A program made the position numbers and the translations under genes. The notes under the pieces are model-generated. The model did not search any database and was not told the origin of the DNA. It was given only the letters and a program-made list of their open reading frames with translations. From contig WOZY01000001.1 in assembly GCA_011620045.1 (NCBI GenBank), positions 1-5,497 of the forward strand: 5,497 nt of DNA. The letters run 5' to 3'. This DNA comes from Mesotoga sp. GTDB taxonomy: Bacteria > Thermotogota > Thermotogae > Petrotogales > Kosmotogaceae. This document shows, one piece after another, positions 1-4,608 of this stretch (position 1 is its first letter; every line of letters begins with the position of its first letter).

Positions 1-243
1 GCTGAAGACGTATATTGTATCCTCTATTTCACCTACTCCCCGCAGAATTTCGAAGTCTATTGATTCTTCAATGTGGGCAGGAAAAACATAAGACATCAGA
101 TCGATCTCAAGCGTCTCCCCCTCCTCGACAGACTGCGTATCAATCGCTTTGAGTAGTCTAACCGAGACATCTACACAAGAAACTGTTGAAATAATCACTA
201 AGATCAACGAAAGAGTGAGCCTGAAAAAGCCTTTCCTCATCAT
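1..243 (-). CDS. Exported Ig-like protein, probable lipoprotein, N-terminal part only
   Basis: The frame stays open from an ATG at 241-243 to the left edge, giving 81 residues; the C-terminus lies outside the window. The start is supported by GGAGG six bases upstream (minus strand). A second ATG is the next codon. The N-terminus (MMRKGFFRLTLSLILVIISTVSC) is a clear export signal: basic residues, a hydrophobic core, then Cys23 preceded by TVS. This is a tolerable but not classical lipobox, so a lipoprotein is likely but not certain. The mature part has an EEGETLEIDL stretch followed by a G-x-G-E-I segment near residues 69-73, a pattern seen in cadherin/Ig-like beta-sandwich repeats, so an extracytoplasmic adhesion or scaffold role is possible. 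It starts 18 nt after the propeller gene and is probably the fourth gene of the envelope operon. The specific family is not recognised. Confidence 0.72.
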   Translation of the reverse strand, partial: MMRKGFFRLTLSLILVIISTVSCVDVSVRLLKAIDTQSVEEGETLEIDLMSYVFPAHIEESIDFEILRGVGEIEDTIYVFS

Positions 244-261
244 TGTGAACCTCCAAAATCA

Positions 262-1356
262 TCAATTTCTAATTACCTGAAGCGCTCCTGTGTTCTTGCC
301 AGTCTGCCAGTCTTCTTGAAGTAAAACAGCAACTTCTTTCCCACTGAAAACAATGTCAACCGGATAACCATCTAACTCTACATATTCTATCGTATTTCCC
401 CTACTATCCAAAACTTCTAGTGTTCCAGTAATGGTCTCAAGAACGTAAATTCTATCTCCATTGTGAACAACCTTTATTGGACCGCGACCCATCAAATCAA
501 ATTCCTGGGTACGGTAAGTTTCTAAATCCACTGTCATTATCTGGTCTTCGCCGGTCAATGCGATCCAGATCTTTCCGTTGTGAATCACCGGGAAATTTGG
601 ATATTTACCCAGCTGAACTGTAGTGATCTCAGCCAAATCACTCTTTGAAAGAATCTTGAGATTCTCCTCCACATATGAAACGAGGAAGATTTTCTCTCCC
701 CCCAAAAGAATGTAAGATGGCCGCTTACCGATATCTGCTTCCTTTATCAGATTACCCCATTCATCAAATACTAGAAGTCCTTTTTCTGTCTCGTGAGAAC
801 TCGTAAGAAGATTATAGTTGTGGAAGAGCGATACAAAAAAGAACTCCGAATCCTCCGCTATAGATAGAGCTATCACTGGAAGCTCCTGCCTCTTTATTAT
901 CTCCCTCTTGGAGATGTCGAGCAGAAGAAACTCGAAATCATTAGTCAACATTCCAACCTTTCCATCGATAAAGGACCCAGTGATTAACCTGCTAGATGTG
1001 GGAATCTCGTCGCTCTTCTTCCATTTGCTGGGGTGACCGGAAACATCGACAACAATCACTCTCCCACTGTAGAATCCAAAGCAATAGAGTTTCCCATCCC
1101 TATAGATGAGATCATTTATCCCATCGTTTCGCATTGAATCGAAAATAGTGATGGGTCTGAAACTTGTATCGAAAACCACTAACTCCGAGTCCCCTTTAAC
1201 AAGGGTTACAAAGTACGTTCCGCTGCTATTCTCAACCTTAATGAGTGCCGAAGGCATTATCCCCAGAGGATATCTCTGACCAAGAGTTATCGTTCCCGAT
1301 GCTGTAACTGAAATTATTCCAACGAATAGGAAAAAGAGAATCGGTGATCTTTTCAA
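262..1356 (-). CDS. Exported beta-propeller-like protein (YncE/NHL-type repeats)
   Basis: A 364-residue protein with an N-terminal signal (MKRSPILFFLFVGIISVTAS) and no lipobox, so probably secreted past the inner membrane. The rest is beta-rich with blade-like repeats. In the C-terminal half, G-x-x-P turns fall at residues 210, 250 and 290, with a shorter G-Y-P at 330, exactly 40 residues apart. Each is followed by a G-x-x-I/V strand and an L-x-V/I-L-D-type strand. Weaker blades precede these, so a six- to eight-bladed propeller is plausible. The start is TTG at 1354-1356, overlapping the TGA of the upstream gene (TTGA). GGTGA lies seven bases upstream, and no later start would keep the signal peptide. 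No catalytic motif is visible. Propellers of this type usually bind ligands or proteins, so a binding role with its envelope operon partners is inferred. The exact family is unassigned. Confidence 0.8.
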   Translation of the reverse strand: MKRSPILFFLFVGIISVTASGTITLGQRYPLGIMPSALIKVENSSGTYFVTLVKGDSELVVFDTSFRPITIFDSMRNDGINDLIYRDGKLYCFGFYSGRVIVVDVSGHPSKWKKSDEIPTSSRLITGSFIDGKVGMLTNDFEFLLLDISKREIIKRQELPVIALSIAEDSEFFFVSLFHNYNLLTSSHETEKGLLVFDEWGNLIKEADIGKRPSYILLGGEKIFLVSYVEENLKILSKSDLAEITTVQLGKYPNFPVIHNGKIWIALTGEDQIMTVDLETYRTQEFDLMGRGPIKVVHNGDRIYVLETITGTLEVLDSRGNTIEYVELDGYPVDIVFSGKEVAVLLQEDWQTGKNTGALQVIRN

Positions 1357-3179
1357 GGTTTCTTCACCACATACACCAGAAGATCTTCTTTAAAATTCGA
1401 CGCTATATCAAAATCGTGGGTGTAAACATCGATCTTGTTGCCCCTTATAGAACTACCGGTGTCCTCAACAACAAAGAATCCTTTGTTTGGAGAGGATGAG
1501 AAAAACGGGATATAGACAATCGAGCCAAGAGGAATTAAGCTGGGATCGGCAGCAACCGTTCGATATCCCTTCACAAAATCCCCGCTTGCCGTCATTTTGA
1601 AAGAAGGTGACGTCGGATTCTTTGCATCATCCCATTCTGTGTACATTGTAACCTCGAAAGTTCCGAGGTTCTCGAATATTATGTCTGCAGGGTTAACCGG
1701 GACATCGGCTTTCCAGAATTCAAAATGGAGATTTCCTTTTGCATCGGAGGCTGATCCGATTGTATCTCCAACCCGAACAAAATCGCCTTTCACTACTGTG
1801 CGACTCCCGAGACGCGCGTACACGGTCTTTATGTTGTTTCCGTGATCAACGACAACCATCTCGCCGTATAGATCGTTCACTCGCTCTGACAAAATAACCT
1901 TTCCAGGAAGAAAAGCTGTGATCCTTGATCCAGGCGGTACAGTCAAGTCCATACCTGGATTGGCGTAACCGTAATCATAGCTTCCGAAATTCGACTCTAT
2001 CGAATCGACAAGAAAGTCCACTCCAAGGTTCAAACCGAAATGAGTTGCAACTGATGCCTTTGCCATCAGATTGTCAAGAGAAAGAGGAATCTTGATCTCG
2101 TCACCTCGGTAGATTAGATCCCAGTTTTTGACATCCTTATTCACGGCCTTCAGCTGTTCCACGGTCACGCCATACGCTTGAGCAATGCTCCACAGGTTAT
2201 CGCCGGATTTAACAATGTACGATACATAAGACGTGGGTTCTATGGTCTCGTAAGCAGCAGCTCCCAGCCTGCTTCGAATGTCGGAAATCTCTCCCAAGAA
2301 AGTGGCCATAGTTACAAACTCTCTCTGTTCAGGCTCTTCCTGCTGTTCAATTGCCTCGAGGTTGCTGGCAAGCTCTCTCGTTCTTGAGTCCATTTCCTCT
2401 ATTCTCGAAACGAACTCGTTGAAGACCTCTGCATCTATCACTGAGGAACCCACAGTCTGCTCCAACTCGGCAAGCCTTCTTGCCAGTGAATCGTACTTGG
2501 CGCTGTCTACCAGTGAAGTATCCGTCCTGGCAGAAAGCTCTTCAATCTTCTGCAAAAGTTCATCGTATCTGTCGTCTGCGTTTTCCGGTTTCTGCTGAAC
2601 GACAATGGTCTCCGTATTCTTGATCTCTTCAATCCTCTGTAGAAGCTCCTCGTACTTTGCTTCATCGATAGAACTATCGTAACTGCCGACTTCAGAAATT
2701 CTCTGGACGAGTTCTGAATATCTTGAAGAATTAAGAGACTCGAGTGCCTGAACTTTTCTGTTGAGGTCGTCGATTTCTCGTGTGATGATATCATTTTCCA
2801 CCGAGCCGGTGAGAACACCGTCAATCTTGTCATAAAGTGTCTTCACTATTGCTGCGGAAGAAGCTGAATCGATTACTGATTCGGCGAGCATATTCTTTAT
2901 TATCTGAAGTTCGGCCCTAAGGGCTTCTAGCTCCTCATAGCCTGCATACGTAGGCTCTATTGCTTGAACAAAGTTAATCCGGAAGGCAAGCTCTTGAACT
3001 GCGTCTTCCAGCTGGGCAATCTTTCTCTGACCGAGAGCCAGAGAATCGATCTTTTGTTCAATAGAATCCATCCTTGCAATAAAGTCATCTCTAGTAATGA
3101 AAGGTGAGCTACACCCCGTGAATAACAAAAAAACAGGAACAAGAAGAAATAGAAGAGCAACTTTTCTCAACTGAATCAA
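1353..3179 (-). CDS. Multidomain murein-associated lipoprotein: coiled coil, LysM, degenerate LytM/M23, 3D domain
   Basis: 608 residues. The N-terminal signal ends in a lipobox-like LLFTGC with Cys23, so lipid anchoring is likely; Ser at +2 says nothing certain about which membrane in this phylum. Residues about 30-300 are acidic, coiled-coil-rich sequence with a repeated Y-x-E/S-L-x-x-R-I-x-E unit. A LysM domain spans about 320-366 (YIVKSGDNLWSIAQAYG), known to bind peptidoglycan. Residues about 395-500 follow the M23/LytM fold, but key histidines are replaced (Asn407, Arg456, Asn483), while Asp411 and His485 remain. Residues about 507-608 are a 3D domain with all three namesake aspartates (Asp545, Asp573, Asp584) and a TASG motif, as in MltA-, YocH- and YabE-type murein enzymes. 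It may therefore bind and perhaps cleave glycan strands. The TTG start overlaps the upstream TGA; a second TTG at codon 4 (3168-3170) is an alternative. Confidence 0.9.
   Translation of the reverse strand: MIQLRKVALLFLLVPVFLLFTGCSSPFITRDDFIARMDSIEQKIDSLALGQRKIAQLEDAVQELAFRINFVQAIEPTYAGYEELEALRAELQIIKNMLAESVIDSASSAAIVKTLYDKIDGVLTGSVENDIITREIDDLNRKVQALESLNSSRYSELVQRISEVGSYDSSIDEAKYEELLQRIEEIKNTETIVVQQKPENADDRYDELLQKIEELSARTDTSLVDSAKYDSLARRLAELEQTVGSSVIDAEVFNEFVSRIEEMDSRTRELASNLEAIEQQEEPEQREFVTMATFLGEISDIRSRLGAAAYETIEPTSYVSYIVKSGDNLWSIAQAYGVTVEQLKAVNKDVKNWDLIYRGDEIKIPLSLDNLMAKASVATHFGLNLGVDFLVDSIESNFGSYDYGYANPGMDLTVPPGSRITAFLPGKVILSERVNDLYGEMVVVDHGNNIKTVYARLGSRTVVKGDFVRVGDTIGSASDAKGNLHFEFWKADVPVNPADIIFENLGTFEVTMYTEWDDAKNPTSPSFKMTASGDFVKGYRTVAADPSLIPLGSIVYIPFFSSSPNKGFFVVEDTGSSIRGNKIDVYTHDFDIASNFKEDLLVYVVKKP
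1356..1661 (-). other. 3D domain with three conserved aspartates
   Basis: C-terminal residues about 507-608 of the LysM lipoprotein. The segment contains TASG (530-533), VAADP with Asp545 followed by IPLGS, VEDTG with Asp573, and KIDVY with Asp584. This is the Asp-Asp-Asp pattern that names the 3D family, a double-psi beta-barrel related to the MltA catalytic domain. All three acids being present argues for a functional site. In characterised relatives this fold acts on peptidoglycan glycan strands; activity here is inferred. Confidence 0.88.
1680..1997 (-). other. LytM/M23-like domain with missing catalytic histidines
   Basis: Residues about 395-500 of the LysM lipoprotein. The M23 landmarks are recognisable: N-P-G-M-D followed by L-T-V-P-P-G-S, VVDHGN, TVYARL, and GNLHFEFW. 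In active LytM enzymes the corresponding residues are H-x-x-x-D, Y-x-H and H-x-H. Here the first zinc-ligand His is Asn407, the Y-x-H His is Arg456, and the first His of H-x-H is Asn483. Asp411 and His485 are kept. Loss of one zinc ligand and both catalytic histidines predicts an inactive, EnvC/NlpD-like regulatory or structural domain. Confidence 0.85.
2082..2222 (-). other. LysM peptidoglycan-binding domain
   Basis: Residues about 320-366 of the lipoprotein: YIVKSGDNLWSIAQ, then a YGVTVEQLKAVN helix and a loop leading to GDEIKIP. This is the full LysM pattern (YxVxxGDxLxxIA...GxxIxIP). LysM binds GlcNAc-containing glycan such as peptidoglycan, so it would hold the protein on the cell wall. 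Confidence 0.95.
2370..2846 (-). repeat. Protein-level tandem repeat of 22-29 residue coiled-coil units
   Basis: Within the lipoprotein, units start at about residues 153, 175, 204, 228 and 252, with a diverged unit near 112. Core examples are RYSELVQRISEV, KYEELLQRIEEI, RYDELLQKIEEL, KYDSLARRLAELE and VFNEFVSRIEEM. Several are preceded by an acidic linker such as SLVDSA, SVIDAE or SVIDSA. Spacings are 22, 29, 24 and 24 residues, so these are coil segments joined by variable linkers rather than one uninterrupted heptad rod. The arrangement suggests growth by internal duplication. Confidence 0.75.
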
Positions 3180-4072
3180 CCCCCTCCCGCGGGAATGGTA
3201 ATGAATTCAAGTGGCAGAAAAGTCATTTCAATTTCTCTGCCCTTAAAATACTCCTTCAAGAGACCCAGACCGGAAACCAAATAATCATAATCGCCCAACA
3301 CTTCAATAACAATAGGCGAAATTTGAGTAGGTACATCATCAATTATAACAGTTGCTCCTACGCAACGCACGTAAGTATATGGCATTATTCTCTTCCCATT
3401 TAGTGAGATCTTAGTTGCCCTCAAGGCATATAGTTCATTCAAGATCGTGAGAATATCACTGTCGTGAAGTATGCTGCTTCCTTTGAAGCCCGATTCTATT
3501 CTCACACGAACACCTTTTCCAACTTCTTCATTATAAAACTCATTTGTAGAACTTGACGAGACTCTCATGCTCTCTACAGATTTCTTCAGATCGAATGTAC
3601 TTGATTCAAGTAATGCCTTCAACTCTTCTACCTGCCATTCAAGCGAGACTATTTTCCCCCTAATCCCCTCTATCTGAGATGAGTAATCCACTACATCTCT
3701 CCTATCAAGTGAGTCAATAGCATCTTGAATGTTCTTGACATCGGCAGATAATTTTGTAAGTGAATCGACAACTGCAGAACCACCTATAGAATTTGACGCT
3801 GCATCCATCTCTGCAATGATCGCTTCGAAGTCTGAGATGATTCCCGACAGATCACTTCTCACCTCGATTGACGAAAGTGAGTCTAGATTGAGATTGAGCT
3901 GGGAAACCCTTTCTGACATGATTTGAAGTTTGTTTTCGATTTCCTTGGTGCTGAGACTCGAAATCATTTGATCGCCAAACTGCTTAAGAAAGTAGATGTT
4001 GAAGAAAGCACCCAAAGCCACAATAACAACAAAGACAATAAGAAGAGCCCAGATTCCCTTCAAGCTTTTCAC
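3176..4072 (-). CDS. Membrane-anchored coiled-coil protein with C-terminal DUF881-like domain
   Basis: 298 residues from the longest start. One transmembrane helix (about 7-29), no signal cleavage site, then predominantly helical, probably coiled-coil sequence (about 40-170). A C-terminal domain from about 185 to 295 follows. That domain resembles DUF881 (PF05949, YlxW/YlxX-like): an I-L-N-E-L-x-A-L-x-A helix, KISLNGKRI, a YTYVRCVG strand, SPIVIEVLGD, and a final ITIPA. The likely topology is N-in with the coil and DUF881 domain outside the cytoplasm. DUF881 proteins often sit near division or envelope genes, but their function is not established. The GTG at 4070-4072 overlaps GGAG (4072-4075) and so makes a poor start; TTG at 4061-4063 has the same GGAG at an 8-base spacing and is probably the real one, losing only three residues. 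The stop overlaps the next gene as TTGA, implying coupled translation. Confidence 0.83.
   Translation of the reverse strand: MKSLKGIWALLIVFVVIVALGAFFNIYFLKQFGDQMISSLSTKEIENKLQIMSERVSQLNLNLDSLSSIEVRSDLSGIISDFEAIIAEMDAASNSIGGSAVVDSLTKLSADVKNIQDAIDSLDRRDVVDYSSQIEGIRGKIVSLEWQVEELKALLESSTFDLKKSVESMRVSSSSTNEFYNEEVGKGVRVRIESGFKGSSILHDSDILTILNELYALRATKISLNGKRIMPYTYVRCVGATVIIDDVPTQISPIVIEVLGDYDYLVSGLGLLKEYFKGREIEMTFLPLEFITIPAGGG
3180..3188 (-). promoter_or_regulatory. G-rich ribosome binding site of the LysM lipoprotein gene
   Basis: GGGAGGGGG on the minus strand, directly before the TTG at 3177-3179. GGAGG is only 3 bases from that TTG and 12 bases from the second in-frame TTG at 3168-3170, so neither spacing is ideal. 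The stop/start overlap (TTGA) suggests reinitiation by ribosomes finishing the DUF881 gene. Both starts leave a complete lipoprotein signal. Confidence 0.5.
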
Positions 4073-4075
4073 TCC
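4072..4075 (-). promoter_or_regulatory. Ribosome binding site deciding the DUF881 gene start
   Basis: GGAG on the minus strand. It overlaps the GTG that gives the longest frame, but lies 8 bases before an in-frame TTG at 4061-4063. This spacing favours the TTG start. The U-tract of the upstream terminator hairpin ends directly next to it. Confidence 0.6.
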
Positions 4076-4107
4076 AAAACAAAAGCGGCGGCAACTCTGG
4101 CCGCCGC
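4076..4107 (-). terminator. Rho-independent terminator downstream of HU
   Basis: On the minus strand, GCGGCGGC (4107-4100) and GCCGCCGC (4092-4085) form a perfect 8-bp all-G/C stem with a 7-base loop, followed by TTTTGTTTT (4084-4076). It begins 13 bases after the HU stop codon, the usual position for an HU terminator. The U-tract runs straight into the ribosome binding site of the next gene, so it could also attenuate the envelope operon. Confidence 0.88.
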
Positions 4108-4112
4108 AGAGT
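4094..4112 (-). promoter_or_regulatory. Alternative hairpin competing with the terminator stem
   Basis: On the minus strand, ACTCTG (4112-4107) and CAGAGT (4099-4094) form a perfect 6-bp stem with a 7-base loop. The loop contains most of the left arm of the terminator stem, so the two hairpins exclude each other. The alternative forms first during transcription but is weaker. Such a nested pair is the layout of an antiterminator/terminator; a regulatory role is inferred. Confidence 0.45.
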
Positions 4113-4120
4113 CTACGACA

Positions 4121-4393
4121 CTATTTTACCTTTTCCTTCAGTTCCTTTCCAGGTACAAACTTAGGAACTTTTCCGCCCGGAATCGTGATGGGCTTCTTGG
4201 TTCTCGGATTGACACCCTTTCTGGCCTTTCTTGAAGCTACCATAAATGTGCCAAAGCCAACCAGTCTCACAACGTCTCCCTTAGACAGTGTCTTTTCAAT
4301 TATCTCGATCACCGTGTCCAGGGTTTTTCCAGCATCCTTCTTAGTAACACCCGTTTTCTCTGCGATTTCAGCGATGAGTTCTTTTTTGTTCAT
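4121..4393 (-). CDS. hup: HU family DNA-binding protein
   Basis: A 90-residue protein of exactly the usual HU length, starting at ATG with AGGGGGG six bases upstream. The N-terminal helices (MNKKELIAEIAEKTGVTKKD) form the dimer core. GFGTF at 46-50 leads into the DNA-binding arm, with RKGVNPRTKKPITIP carrying the intercalating Pro63. The arm then returns through KVPKFVPGKELKEKV. HU is a homodimeric or heterodimeric nucleoid protein that binds and bends DNA with little sequence preference. The sequence resembles Thermotoga-type HU. It has its own tandem promoters upstream and a strong terminator downstream, so it is probably mostly monocistronic. Any link to the envelope genes behind it may be positional only. 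IHF is unlikely, as no IHF subunit is expected in this phylum. Confidence 0.97.
   Translation of the reverse strand: MNKKELIAEIAEKTGVTKKDAGKTLDTVIEIIEKTLSKGDVVRLVGFGTFMVASRKARKGVNPRTKKPITIPGGKVPKFVPGKELKEKVK
4123..4151 (-). promoter_or_regulatory. Candidate promoter for the envelope operon inside the HU 3' end
   Basis: TGGAAA (4151-4146), a 17-base spacer, and TAAAAT (4128-4123) on the minus strand. The -10 overlaps the HU stop codon. The expected start point near 4116 would put the alternative hairpin and the terminator stem at the very 5' end of the transcript. The -35 matches consensus at only 4 of 6 positions, so this is a modest candidate. Confidence 0.35.
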
Positions 4394-4426
4394 ACTGTTC
4401 CCCCCTTCGCATGAGATGTCGCTATT

Positions 4427-4455
4427 ATTCTACCACTCAGAGCCTAAATTACCAA
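4427..4455 (-). promoter_or_regulatory. Proximal HU promoter candidate
   Basis: TTGGTA (4455-4450), a 17-base spacer, and TAGAAT (4432-4427) on the minus strand, with TGG directly before the -10 as an extended -10 element. The start point near 4420 gives a leader of about 27 bases ending in the AGGGGGG ribosome binding site. Confidence 0.6.
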
Positions 4456-4459
4456 ACTC

Positions 4460-4488
4460 CTTATAGAGGGCGATTTTGGCCTTCTCAA
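4460..4488 (-). promoter_or_regulatory. Distal HU promoter candidate
   Basis: TTGAGA (4488-4483), a 17-base spacer, and TATAAG (4465-4460) on the minus strand; each box matches consensus at 4 to 5 of 6 positions. It lies just upstream of the proximal promoter, making a tandem pair. One copy of the intergenic direct repeat covers its spacer and -35. Confidence 0.5.
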
Positions 4489-4548
4489 GTAAGAAAAACG
4501 CCATAAGAGTCCCGATTCGCTTCTAAGCTCTCGATTTGGCCTTCAAAG
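4471..4548. repeat. Imperfect direct repeat in the divergent intergenic region
   Basis: Copy one at 4471-4489 (CGATTTTGGCCTTCTCAAG) and copy two at 4532-4548 (CGATTTGGCCTTCAAAG) share an exact TTTGGCCTTC core. Their starts are 61 bases apart in the same orientation. The first lies over the distal HU promoter, the second just upstream of the promoter of the rightward gene. They could be operator sites or a degenerate leftover duplication. Confidence 0.35.
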
Positions 4549-4559
4549 CTGATAAGCCG

Positions 4560-4588
4560 TCGTCACGCTGAAGAAATGAGTGTATAAT
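4560..4588 (+). promoter_or_regulatory. Promoter of the substrate-binding protein gene
   Basis: A perfect TATAAT (4583-4588) with TCGTCA (4560-4565, 4 of 6 matches to TTGACA) at a 17-base spacing. The expected start point is near 4595, immediately before the GGAGGTGG ribosome binding site, so the leader would be only about 14 bases. Confidence 0.65.
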
Positions 4589-4608
4589 TGCTAGTGGAGG
4601 TGGTCTTT

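Noticed and set aside
2178..2598. Plus-strand open frames opposite the coiled-coil region
   Set aside because: Ser- and Leu-rich products are the expected antisense reading of Glu/Lys/Arg-rich coiled coil; no start signals are seen.
2507..2833. Minus-strand open frame in another phase of the lipoprotein gene
   Set aside because: It lies wholly inside the strongly supported 608-codon gene and has no recognisable domain.
3996..4466. Plus-strand open frame of 156 codons across HU and its terminator
   Set aside because: It is antisense to the clear HU gene, crosses the terminator hairpin and HU promoters, has no good ribosome binding site, and encodes a low-complexity product.
4394..4608. Possible riboswitch, tRNA or small RNA in the divergent intergenic region
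   Set aside because: No conserved riboswitch core, cloverleaf or internal terminator could be seen; promoters for both directions account for most of the region.
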